A program made the translations under genes and the position numbers. Positions 54,362 through 64,000 of a stretch of 64,000 nt of DNA are shown one piece after another. Numbering within the stretch: position 1 is the stretch's first letter; each line of letters starts with the position of its first letter. The stretch is from positions 59,858,301-59,922,300 of the forward strand of contig NC_090739.1 of NCBI RefSeq assembly GCF_036898095.1, given 5' to 3'. The notes under the pieces are model-generated. The model worked only from the letters and a program-made list of their open reading frames with translations, had not been told where the DNA came from and did not search any database. This DNA comes from Palaemon carinicauda. Taxonomy: Eukaryota; Arthropoda; Malacostraca; Decapoda; Palaemonidae.

Positions 54362-55320
54362 CTAAACAGCAGGTTTCATCACGCTACCTGCTGCCACCAT
54401 GAATCGTTTGACTTCTTGCACCTGCTTCGAATAGTGTTTGAAGAACAATCTAGGGGACTTCCAGCCTGTGAAGGATCGGAGGCTTTCGAAGTCCATTCCT
54501 TGGAAGAAATTTATGGAAGAGGCGACTTTCCTGGGATCGTGACCTGCGGGTGTACTGTCGGGATCCGCTCTGCGAATGAAGTAGATGATTTTCGCTCTAA
54601 GTTGTTTTAGTGACAGGTCGCTGCCCGACGTTTCTCCTTTGAAAAGCTGTCCTCCACCAAAGTCAGAAGTTCTTCGAAGATAGACCTTAAGACTCTCCAC
54701 TGGGCATAGAGAGACATCTTCCCTACAGAGGGTAGATTCTCCAAGGGCCCCATCTTTTGGTGGGAAGTTCATTTTGAGCGAGAAACGTGGGGTCGGGGAA
54801 GAGGGTAAGTTCCCCTGTGTCGGCAAACTGTATCTGGCCCTCTTCTCTTGATAATGCCACCATTTCACTGACTCGGAAGATTACTTTCTGAGTCTTTCAG
54901 AGGGCAAGAATCATTATCCAGGCTAGAGGCAAAATGAAGCTCCTTATCCAGGGACCAGGTGATGGGTTTTGGTGGAGGTGCTGGACGGAGTCTAGCACAC
55001 GCCTTCGGGAGTTTATTAAAGATCTCGTTGGATAAATCTATTTGGAAGGCGTATAGAAGTGGTCTGGTCAAGGCCGATTTGCAAGTGGAAATCGTATTGG
55101 CTGCCAAGCCTTGTCCATGAAGGTGAATAAACAAGGACATTCAAAAATCTATGGAGATTTCAGTAGAATTTTTTGCCTTGACAAAGGATACCCACTTCTT
55201 CCAGGATGATTCATATTGCCTTCTGGTAGACTTTGTTTTATATTCCTCTAGGAAGTCTAAACTTTTCTTCGAGATCCAAAACCTTTTCTTCACGACTAGG
55301 GAGAGAAAATCATGAGATGA
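54362..55320 (-). pseudogene. Tyrosine recombinase of D7 (missing catalytic Arg)
   Basis: The N-terminal part has a stop near 55140 before SLFIHLHGQGLAANTIS. Around 54870-54890 a deletion of about 30 bp removes the FLFALASGARV segment, and with it the first catalytic Arg, and shifts the frame. The C-terminal part retains GHDPRKVASS (H-x-x-R) and KHYSKQVQE (Tyr). Not functional. Confidence 0.85.
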
Positions 55321-56815
55321 AGATCCTTGACTTTCTTTGATGAATCAAAGACAGTCGACTTCTGCACCTGTTGGGAGAGAACTGGGCCCGACAGAGGGAT
55401 CAGCTTGGGCTGTAGCTCCAAGACTAGGGGGAACCAATTGCTCCGGGGCCACTTGGGAGCCACTAGGGCTGCTGTCCCTTTGAAGGTTCTCAGTTTGGAG
55501 AGGACTTTCAGCAGAAGGTTGGGTGGAAGAAACAGGTAAATCTTGGACCATCTGTTCCAGTCCAGGGACATGGCATCCACTGCTTCCACTTTGGGGTCCT
55601 CGTATGGGGCCACATATCAAGGAAGTTGCTTGTTGTCGCTCGTCGCGAAGAGGTCGATCTGTAGTTCCGGGACTTGACAAGAGATGAAGGAGAATGATCT
55701 TGCGTCTAGAGACCATTCCGACTCTATGGGGTTTGTCCTCGAAAGAGCGTCCGCCGTCACGTTGCGGAATCCTTGTAGGTGAACTGCAGACAGGTGCCAC
55801 TTCTTCCTATCCGCTAGGCGGAAGATGGGTAATAACACCTGATTTAGGTAGGGCGATCTCGAGCCCTGACGATTAACACATCTGACTACTACCGAGCTGT
55901 CCAGAGATAGACGGATGTGTATCGAAGGACGCGGGGATGATTTCTTCAGTGTGAGAAGAACCGCCATGGCCTCCAAGATGTTGATGTGAAACGTCTTGAA
56001 TAGGGGAGACCATGTTCCTTGAACTTGCCGTTTATGGGAGTGGCCCCCCCCCAACCCTCCAGAGAAGCGTCCGTGTGGATGTTGGGCGATGGAGGTGGAG
56101 GTTAGAGAGGGATGGATCTTTTCAAGGTCCTTGCCTCTGACCACGGGTTTAGCAGGGAGTGAAGCCTGTTTGGTAAGGGTCTCTTGAGTTCTCTTCGAGC
56201 GACGGATGCGTTTCGTCTCCAGACTCCTGATGCATCCTTTAGCTGTGCTCATAGCACTGGTTTGTCACTGAGGCGAACTGTAGTGAGCCGAGAACTTGCT
56301 CTTGCTGTCGTCTTGAGATCCGTTTGGATTTGAGAAGTCTTCTGACAGACCCTGCTATTTCTTTCCATTTCTTTAGTGGAATGGAAAGGCGGTGTGACTG
56401 AAGATCCCAATGGATTCCTAACCATTGGAACTTCTGAGCTGGAACGAGGCGAGACTTCTTGGTGTTTATTTTGAAACCCAGATGTTCCAGGAACTGGGTT
56501 ACTTTGCTGCAAGCTTTCAAACACTTTTCTGGCGAAGTCGACCAGACCAGCCAGTCGTCGAGGTAGGCCATCACTTGGACGCCCTGAAGGCGTAGCTGGT
56601 GGACGATCGTGTCTGCTAGCTTGGTGAAGATTCTCAGAGCCACGTTGAGCCCGAAGGGCATGGCTCTGAAGGCGTAGCTTCTTCGATTGAGCCGGAATCC
56701 TAGGTAGGAGGAAGCGTGGTGGTTCATTGTAGGCCTTGTGAGACAGTAGGTCTAGCGATCCTGAAAGTGGCGGAGTCTTCCTCCCACCAGAAGCACTTCA
56801 TTGCTTCTGGTTTCC
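55296..56815 (-). pseudogene. DIRS pol (RT-RNase H) of D7, deleted at 5' end
   Basis: Only a short start (SNEVLLVGGRLRHFQDR) remains before a deletion that joins it near 56750 to MNHHASSYLGFRLNRRSY. The DAYWH region and all preceding RT motifs are lost. MAYLDDWLVWSTS is intact. Frameshifts lie near 56250 and 56040. RNase H is read at 56060-55617 (LEAMAVLLTLKKS, LDSSVVVRCVNRQGSRS, VTADALSR), but its first Asp motif is disrupted. It continues through IYLFLPPNLLLKVLSKL to LMIFSP at 55296. Confidence 0.83.
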
Positions 56816-57857
56816 CGAGGTCTTGCCCCTCGGCTGCTGGCTTGCTTCTTGCTCAGAGCCGGCATTTTCGAGTTAGTAAAACCGCGGCTCTTCGGACAAT
56901 CTGCCAGTAAAGCTTGGGCCTTTGAGTGATCGAAAACGATCACCTCTTTGGGCTCAGTCTCCTCCTTGGAGGCCGGTTCGGTCTTAAGTCAGACGTAACA
57001 GTCCGGGTAAGCTTCGAAATTAGGGAAGAATTCCACTTCTTCCAGGAGGATAGACCCTAGCTTGTCATTAATGAATATTTTTCCTGTTGTGATTGGCATA
57101 TGCTCGGCGCACCTCCAGGGGTTAGACTCCGAGCAGGAAGGAAGGTCCTTAACTGAGATCTTCTTCGGTTGCCTCAATTCCATGAAACAGCTTGTAATCT
57201 GGGCGGAATGCTTGCTAAGCTTCTCGTCCATTAAGGCCACCAATACCCGGATGGCATCTTCGGTGGCAGGCAGCAGGGGCTGCAGTGCGGCGGAGGTAGA
57301 GGGGACTGGCTTCTCGACCACTACGGGACCTGCCGGAGGTGGAGGGGCAACCTCGCCCTCCGAATCAGGGTATTCCACCTGATCGTCTTCTTCCTGCGGA
57401 TCCTCACCCATGAGGGTCCTCTTGGTGTCGTCGGACACATCCGACATCTTCTCCACCTCGTCTAGACTACACTTGCTAAGCGAAGTCTCGATGTCCGGTT
57501 CTACGGTCACTTGAACCAAGGGGATCTGATCCTGGGGGATCACAGAATCTGCCGACGCTTTCAGGAAAAGGATGGCCCTCATCTTCTCGTTGGGGAGATA
57601 CGGCCCAGCAGCGTTTTTCTGGAAACCGCGCACCCACCCGCGCAGTTTCTCTCGAGCATCGTCCCTGGCTTCTAAGGACGGGGGTTGTTGAACCCCTTGT
57701 CGAGGAGGCCTTTGCAGACTGGGCAGGACACTGGATCCAGGTACGTGAGGTTGCCCTTCTTTGCAGTACTGGGGGCGTGGGGCCGACACGCACCATGCCC
57801 GTAAAAGTCCGGGCGGCGAACCGAGCAGAAGGGGCTCTCACACTTCAGGTACTCCTC
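56752..57857 (-). pseudogene. DIRS gag-like ORF of D7, internally deleted
   Basis: The exon starts at 57857 (EEYLKCESPFC, no ATG at the D6 position). The zinc motif has lost one Cys (HAPS). A frameshift near 57690 is followed by an open frame to a stop near 56989 (TGA for the Arg after YV). The remainder runs through MIVFDHSKAQALLADC to MPALSKK, where about 1 kb of gag is missing before RPRETRSNEVL. Confidence 0.82.
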
Positions 57858-57875
57858 CTGTAAAAGAAATAGAAC
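57858..57875 (-). promoter_or_regulatory. Predicted 3' splice site before D7 gag
   Basis: On the - strand, TTCTATTTCTTTTACAG is followed by GAGGAGTACCTGAAG. In this copy an upstream ATG (57897-57899) is by chance in frame with gag through the pyrimidine tract. Confidence 0.58.
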
Positions 57876-60655
57876 GTGAGTACATGGAAATAGAGTCATG
57901 ACTTACATTACTCTTAAATTAAGATTCCTTAATCTAATTCTTAAACTAAGAATTGTGTTATGTGAGCTCCAGATAGGTGAGCTAGAAAAGAAGTAGGAAG
58001 ACACATACTTGTGAATCCCGTCCAGCCCGGTACCGCGACCTTTTCTGCTGGCATTTCCTTAGAACCTGAGGGAATGGTATCCCTATGGGGAAGCCAGACT
58101 AGGCTTCCTTATAAAGGAATTGTCTGCAGAGTAGAGAAGGTCTGAAATCGTTCAGAACCTAGATAAAGGAGGGGAAAATATGATAAACCCCTCAATATTT
58201 GGGAAGGTCCCAGTAAGAGACTGCACTGAGAAGCACAGAGTATGCTGGAAACATTGTATTGTACACTCATACAGCTCAGACACTGTCTTCAGAGTATGAA
58301 ACAGCAAAGAAGATCAGTCTGGCTATATGGATGTACAGTATAGGTCGACTGCCGGCACGGGGCCGGCAGGCGGGGAGAAGGGGTGCTTGTCCCTGGATGC
58401 CGCGGAGCGTTGCCAGCAAGCCGGCGGCAACCCAGAGGCCTGATCCGGCGGGGTGAATCCATCAAGGCTACACACTGAGCAGCAGAGAGGTAGGAAACAC
58501 TTATAGGGGCGACCGCCGGCACGGAGGCAGGTCGCCGGCAGGGCGGAGGCCTCCGGCAGCCAGCAGGCTGTCGGCGATGGTGAACCTAACTGGGTACATA
58601 AAATGGAAGGTGTCTGAGAAGCCGACGGCAGCGGCGGCGGCACCCGGAGACGGCGGAAAGGGGCGGCGGTCGCCGGCAGCGACGGCAAGGGGCGGCGACC
58701 CCCGGCAGCCGGCAGGCTGACGCCATAGTTGGTCCTCAGACAGGAAGTCCTATGAAGTAGGAAGGTCACCTGGGATGCTGGCGGCTAGCGGCGGCAAGGG
58801 GCGGCGGCCCCCGGCAGCCGGCAGGGTGTTGCCTTAGGTAATCCTAAGATAGGAACGTCCTATACAGTAGGGACTCACCTGGCGTGCCGGCGGCGGTCAC
58901 CGGCAGGCGGAGGCATCAGTGGACCGGCACCATGATAGAAGAGAGAAAGATAAGGAGGGAAGGAGGAAGGGTAGTGTTCGATACCCAACCGACTTTCCTC
59001 CGGAAGGAGTGTACTCATGATAGGGGGGGGGAACAACCTATCATTCGACGGCAGGGAGCCGGCAGACGGCTGGATGCCTATGGTAATACAAGGGAGGATC
59101 AGAGAACACTCTAAACAGGGGGGGACGGTGATCTTCTGCCGGCAGGGCGGCCGCTAACACAGCCCCATAGTTCGACTATGAGGGGTGTAGCAGAGCGGCC
59201 ACCCAGGCAGGAGAGCGCAGCTTAACCAACAATTCTCCCTGAGGGGGAATTGTAGGACAGCGGACATGGGTGTGAAGGCAAGCTGACACAAAGGATAGAG
59301 TGGGGTAGGGGGGTGAGGGGGCAGAAGGGATCGCGACCCTAAAGCTCCCAGAGGGTGAGGGAATCTGTTTTCTATACTACCCAGGCAGGAGAGAAGCGCT
59401 CTCCAACCCTAGGGTAGGTTAGCTCAGAGTAGGATCAGAACTGGTGTACTGTCCTAAACTATAATAAAACAGAAACCCCCAAGGCCTAACCTAAACCAGG
59501 AGATCTCCTCCTAGATTAGGTAAGGCTGGGGATGCATATCGCTAGGCTACAGGAGGAAGGGATGAGTTCCAACTAAGAGCAGTCTAGAGGGGAGGGCTAG
59601 GCCCCCCCACCTTCAGTCTCAGTCGATACCCCAAGGGAAAGACGTTCCTTAGGGGTGGAATGGGATGAACGATAAGTACTCTGGGGTTCTGACCGAAATT
59701 CCCCCATACACTATGGGAGGGAAGAGGGAAGAACTACCTAGCCTAACCTACCCAAAATATTTCGGGTAAGGGGCTAGGAATAGCAAGGCTACCCAGAGGG
59801 AGGTTACCCTAAGGTAAGGGAGATAAGGAAGCATACAAGGGTCCCAGCGTTGGGTTAGGTGTGGCCTGGCTGGACCAGGCACCATCCCTTGTATGGTCCC
59901 TCGAAGGCGAAAATATGTGCAACATTGAATCTTGTATGTTTAAAAATGCCTAAATCGTCATTAATATAAACACTAGGAACACTTATTATATCATGCAGAA
60001 GTAAACATGAACACTAGGCTGCGGCCTATGCTAGGCTGAAAGGCTAGTATGGGGTCGGCTAACTAAGAGTGCTGAAGACTACTATCGGCATAATATAACT
60101 TATTCCTAATAATGGAGACTAAATAACTAAAGATTTAACTTGGTTATAAGGCCGGATAAGGCTGTTCTGGCTATCTAAGCCTATATCTTCATTAACGTAA
60201 ACACTAGGAACACTTATTATATCATGCAGAAGTAAACATGAACACTAGGCTGCGGCCTAGGCTAGGCTGAAAGGCTAGTATGGGATCGGCTAACTAAGAG
60301 CGCCGAAGACTACTATCAGCATAATATAACTTATTCCTAATAATGAAGACTAAATAACTAAAGATTTAACTTTGTTATAAAGCCAGATAAGGCTGTTCTG
60401 GCTATCTAAATATCGCATGCAAAGCGAACAGCAGCGCCGTAAAATGGTGCCTCCGGGCAAGGCACAGCTCGGCCACAAAACACAAGATTTTAGCGTAAAA
60501 AATCGTTACTCGACGGCCAGAGCTTATTTAAACAATATAAGAACCTGGTACTCAACTTTCCAGAAGAAGGTGAAGCAGAACGCTGAGACATCTTGAAGGA
60601 TGCACAAGAAATACTCTGATCAAAGGGAACAAACAAAAGGCTAGGAGAGCTACTA
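57876..60655 (-). other. Leader or intron of D7
   Basis: Non-coding. It carries the most extended CCGGC-rich block of the window (about 58340-59180, repeated GCCGGCAG, GGCGGCGG and CCCCCGGCAGCCGGCAG units), purine-rich sequence with CCTAACC words, and a 231-bp tandem duplication near its distal end. It is the uninterrupted version of the leader that D5 interrupts in D4. Confidence 0.6.
59953..60415. repeat. 231-bp tandem duplication in D7 leader
   Basis: AACACTAGGAACACTTATTA recurs 231 bp later (59971 and 60202), and the rest of the unit (GAACACTAGGCTGCGGCCTA; CTATCGGCATAATATAAC versus CTATCAGCATAATATAAC) follows in both. D4 has a single unit (42850-43100). Confidence 0.9.
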
Positions 60656-60958
60656 TGAACGGAATGGTGAGGGCGGACGTGACGTCACACAAGTATGGCG
60701 CCAGTTTGTTTACGTTGCGAGTATCGTAACAGTGACGAAGGGAGGGTAACTTTGGAACGGCACCTCAGTTACCTCGCCACATTCCCCCCTTGAAGCGTAA
60801 ACGCTAGGTGGGGTGCAGATGGCTATGTGACGTGTTAATGCATGCATCCCCTGTTGATATACGATATTCTAAAGGGATAACCCTTAGAGTACTCGCTCCA
60901 GAAGTTAGAATTCTGTGAAAACCTTTAGTTTAATTCTCTAGGAATATTATAGTAGTTA
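60656..60958 (-). repeat. Left ITR of D7 (outer end missing)
   Basis: Matches 44330-44640 inverted, for example CGTGTTAATGCATGCATCCC and AGGGATAACCCTTAGAGTAC. It stops at ATTATAGTAGTTA where D8 starts, so the last ~70 bp of the ITR, including the CATCAGGACG terminus, are absent here. Confidence 0.83.
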
Positions 60959-61621
60959 TTTCTGGGCCCAAGCCATGTCGTCCTGATGGAAGGTTCCTTC
61001 AGTAGCTTCCTAGGGTATATTTGACTACAGTAGATATTCCCAGAGAATTAAACTAAAGGTTATCACAGAATTCTAACTTCTGGTACGAGTACCCTAAAGG
61101 TTTCCCTCTAGGATATCGTATATCAGAAGGGGACGCATGAATTAACACGACACATAGCTATCTGCACCCCATATAGAGTTAACGCTTCGATATGGAAAGG
61201 TAGCTGAGTAACTGAGGAGCCGTTCCAAAGTTACTCTCATTCGTGGCTACTTATGGTACTCGAGACGTAAACAAACGGGCGCCATTGTTAAATGACGTCA
61301 CGTCCGTCCTCATCCTTTCGTCTGTAGCTCCTACGCTTAGTCGGATTTTTCCCAAGTGCTTACTTATCTGCTTACATCGCCGTTATGTCTCAACCTTCAG
61401 CCTCGCCTTCTTCTGGAAAGTTGAGTACCAGATCCTAGTATTGTTTGAATAAGCTCTGGCCATAAGGTAACTTCTATTTTTCGTAAAATATTGTGTCTTG
61501 TGGCGGAGCTGTGCCAACACCGGACGCGCCATTTTACGGCGCCTCTGTTCATATCGCTGCTTTATTTAGTTAGCCAGAACAGCCCTTTCCGGTCCTTTAA
61601 CTAATAAATATCATTAGTTAT
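60959..61621 (+). mobile_element. DIRS-type element D8, left end
   Basis: Begins TTTCTGGGCCCAAGCCATGT, the left-end sequence, and continues through the left ITR in + orientation (GGTTATCACAGAATTCTAAC) into leader sequence homologous to D6 (CAGCCTCGCCTTCTTCTGGA, here near 61400, inverse near 41970). It is cut at 61621 by an LTR. The coding part would lie to the right of the window. Confidence 0.78.
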
Positions 61622-63417
61622 TGTGAAGAATTTTCTTCACTCTTCTTCTTTCAATCGTATTTTTAGCTCTCTTCTAATAATACTATAGTTACCACTTAAA
61701 TGATCTCTTCTACATTCAATTTTCTTTAACAAAACACAGGGAGACTATTCTAAACTAAAACTTGTTGACAGTGGCGCACGCCGTGCTCATGACGTCACAG
61801 TGTAGATAAGCACAACAGAGGGCCTTAGTGGTAACCCCGGCGTATGTTGGTTCTTTCCTTAAACTACGTGGGCCGTGATTAAATTTCTAAACTGAATTTT
61901 TATATAAATTTCAATACTGCTGAATTAATGCATCTTATATTTCTCAATACCAATTAAGGTTTGTTAATTTTAAGATGTATGCCCATTGCACCAGTCTATT
62001 GCTGATTAATCATTTAAACTATTAATTTTTAGCAAGCCAGAATAGGTAGGATTGTTGTATATATAAACTCCCTTAGAGCAGCAAGATTTCTCTTAAGTAT
62101 TTAGTACAAAATCCTGCCTCCTCTGCACTCCTTGCAACAATATATTGCCCTGTCCTGAAGTCCCGATATGGCACCCCCAATGGATTACCGCGCGCATCAT
62201 GACCGTCACTTGTTTGGCAAGGTGAAGCCAGGTGATCTCTTCGACCTTAGCGTCAAGCCCATTCAACTAGAAGCTGCCCTGGCCTACTGACCTCCCTGAG
62301 TCCCTAGTCAGTGAATCCGTGCACCTCTGGCTCACCCCCATCCCCCTCTCCCAAACGTGACTCACCAAGGAGTCCTGTGGCTGCCGGCTGGAGACTATGA
62401 AGGAGTGGAACCTGGGAACCTTAATTACCACAAACGAGGATTCTTGGGGTGAGCCAGGCAAGAGGGCAAAGTACCAATTAGTGCGACCAGGTCAACAGCT
62501 ATCACGGGCATAGGACTAATCTCAAAAGAGTGCAGGTACTACATCAATGGCCATTTAGTTTTCCCCCATTATTTATTAGCTTAGACTAATTTTAACTTGA
62601 TAGGGAACCTGGCTTTTACACTATTCGGACTGTGTGCGGTTGGATTATGTGTAAATATTTTTCCATTATTATTTCTTGCTTGGAGACTAACACAGTCTCT
62701 GGGTCACATGGGCCAAGTGTCCGACCCCATTTCGATTTTTTATTATTGCAGACCACGTGTCTAACTAACTAATTTTCATCATTTTGAATTGCATTTTTAT
62801 GATTCCATTTTGTCTTTGTTAAGATGTCCGTTTCTTTGATGTAAATTTGTGAATAAATCAATATTAGGTTAATCAAACCTCTTTAGTATTTTTTGCTCCC
62901 TCATTTATTTAATGTTTAAACTGGGAATATTTAAAGAGTAAAACCTAAGTAAGTCTATAGGTGGTAACAGCGAGGAACTTTGCATTAATATATTTGCTTC
63001 GAAGGTAAAGATCCTTATCTTTAAACTTTTAAACTACTTTACATCACTGCTCCCATTTTGGATTTTGTCTGATTACATTAACGTAAAATACCTGTCCAGC
63101 ATCTCATTGGGGTAGTTGGGACAGAGCCGGAACAGAGCCTGAGAATGAGATGACTATAGACCTGACAAAGCTAGAGTAGGCCATAAATTACATATATATT
63201 CTACGTGTGGAGTACTCCGGCCTCTGGACAGTAAAATTTCCCCCTTTTGTATTTAAGAGTGATGGTTAGTGAATTGTGACAGTAAAGTATTAGCAGGGTG
63301 TTTGTGCCCCGAGAGTAAGTGCTCATATGCTCCCCTGTTGAACTTTATGTAACTGTTATAAGGAGACTTTCCCGGACTAAGTTCCCACTCAGAACACACC
63401 ATAAAAAATTCTCCACA
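61622..63417 (+). repeat. 5' LTR of a second, probably BEL-like, LTR retrotransposon
   Basis: About 1.8 kb from TGTGAAGAATTTTC to AAAAATTCTCCACA, with inverted ends (TGTGAAGAATTTT versus TGTGGAGAATTTT). DIRS leader similarity ends exactly before it, and a primer-binding site follows four bases after it. No partner LTR is in the window. A 40-codon ORF at about 62168 has no recognisable domain. The boundaries rest on the termini only. Confidence 0.6.
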
Positions 63418-63421
63418 CGAG

Positions 63422-63439
63422 TGGTCCTTCGAACCGGAT
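63422..63439 (+). other. Primer-binding site of the second LTR element
   Basis: TGGTCCTTCGAACCGGAT, identical over 18 bases to the primer-binding site of the BEL element at 52189-52206, here on the + strand. Confidence 0.75.
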
Positions 63440-64000
63440 CTTTTACCTTTGACTTGTGAAGCATTAACGTAATTAATCAGCTTGATTAAGCATATAGTAA
63501 CTCGCTATACCACTTACCCACACGCACACAGCCAGTTTGTCGAATGTGTAATGCCCAGACTTTAATTGGGAAGAGAAATTTGTAATCAACATGATCTTTT
63601 TGTATCGACCACGTGTTTAAGGAAAGAACTGCGTAACCAGGTTAATTTGTTGCTTGAATGTTCTCTACAAAAAGACTAGAATTTGTCGTAGGAACTTCAC
63701 TTTGTCTCGTTCACCCACGTGTTGTGGCGGAATCCACTTATACCAGAAAGTTCTAAGTTACTTGAACTAAGGTTTTTGTTGTTCAGACGCCCGTGTTTAC
63801 TGCTCAGCTAGAGCGCCGGTGTACTCGTTCTGTCAACTAATTTTGCTAAATAAGCATCTAATTTGTAACATTTCGTACCTTGGTCTACCTTCCTTTGTGT
63901 CGTTTACCAACCTTAACCTTTCTAACTAACGTTCCCGTATACCTAGCACATGTCCTTGTCCTACAGAGCGAATTGGCGCAACATAATTTTAAGTATTCTT
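63440..64000 (+). other. Leader of the second LTR element
   Basis: A/T-rich sequence after the primer-binding site to the window edge. I see no ORF; the gag start is expected further right. Confidence 0.5.

Larger units (their letters stand above)
44252..60958 (-). mobile_element. DIRS-type YR retrotransposon D7 with two internal insertions
   Basis: A - strand element with right end at 44252, carrying a BEL/Pao element and a TA-flanked inverted-repeat element in its 3' UTR, and internal deletions in gag and pol. Its left ITR (about 60656-60958) matches its right ITR inverted (TAAGGGTTATCCCTTTAGAA in the right ITR near 44428) but lacks the outermost ~70 bp, where D8 begins. Confidence 0.85.

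Noticed and set aside
62168..62287. A 40-codon ORF in the second LTR as a small gene
   Set aside because: It is short, has no domain or conservation available, and lies inside a likely LTR.
1..64000. tRNA or rRNA genes
   Set aside because: No cloverleaf with A and B boxes and no rRNA core was recognised. The tRNA-like words at 52189 and 63422 are primer-binding sites next to LTRs.

Overview
The window is eukaryotic transposon-derived DNA with no recognisable host gene. Everything that can be read comes from retrotransposons and one small DNA element. The mix of abundant DIRS-type tyrosine-recombinase (YR) retrotransposons, BEL/Pao LTR elements and TTAGG/CCTAA pentamers (the arthropod telomere motif) suggests an arthropod, most likely a decapod crustacean. 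That assignment is inference from element content, not from a host gene.

The main component is one superfamily of DIRS-like elements, here D1 to D8. D1, D2, D3 and D8 are on +; D4, D5, D6 and D7 are on -. A full unit is about 8.8 kb: left inverted terminal repeat (ITR, ~0.4 kb), a ~2-2.5 kb leader with CCGGC-rich palindromes, a polypyrimidine-AG 3' splice site, a gag-like ORF with an N-terminal Cys/His zinc-binding motif and RG-rich tail, an overlapping pol ORF (RT with YLDD, RNase H, and a region where a DIRS methyltransferase domain would sit), a YR ORF overlapping pol, a ~0.8 kb 3' UTR, a ~95-bp internal complementary region (ICR), and a right ITR. The ICR joins the complement of the outermost left end to the complement of the outermost right end, the splint arrangement known from DIRS1.

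Layout: D1 occupies 1-3876 (5' part outside). D2 occupies 3877 to about 11.1 kb, with its RT/RNase H junction replaced by a BEL-like 3' fragment at 7953-8977. D3, a divergent and decayed family, starts about 11.2 kb. From 17362 to 43732 there is a nest: D4 (17362-25301 plus 42845-43732) contains D5 (25302-33650 plus 42431-42844), which contains D6 (33651-42430). Pairing each right end with the matching left end gives element lengths of 8828, 8763 and 8780 bp. The tail of D3 reappears at 43733-44251. D7 (44252-60958) carries an 8153-bp BEL/Pao element (44856-53008, 5-bp target duplication GAGAC) and a 667-bp TA-flanked inverted-repeat element full of CCTAA repeats (53655-54321). D8 starts head-to-head at 60959 and is interrupted at 61622 by a 1.8-kb LTR followed by a primer-binding site identical to that of the BEL element.

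D6 is the youngest and nearly intact: gag and YR are open and pol has a single nonsense codon. D5, D4, D7, D1, D2 and D3 carry increasing damage, agreeing with the order implied by nesting. Coordinates of untranslated regions and of diverged pol boundaries are approximate. ORF limits in elements without a clear ATG are stop-to-stop.
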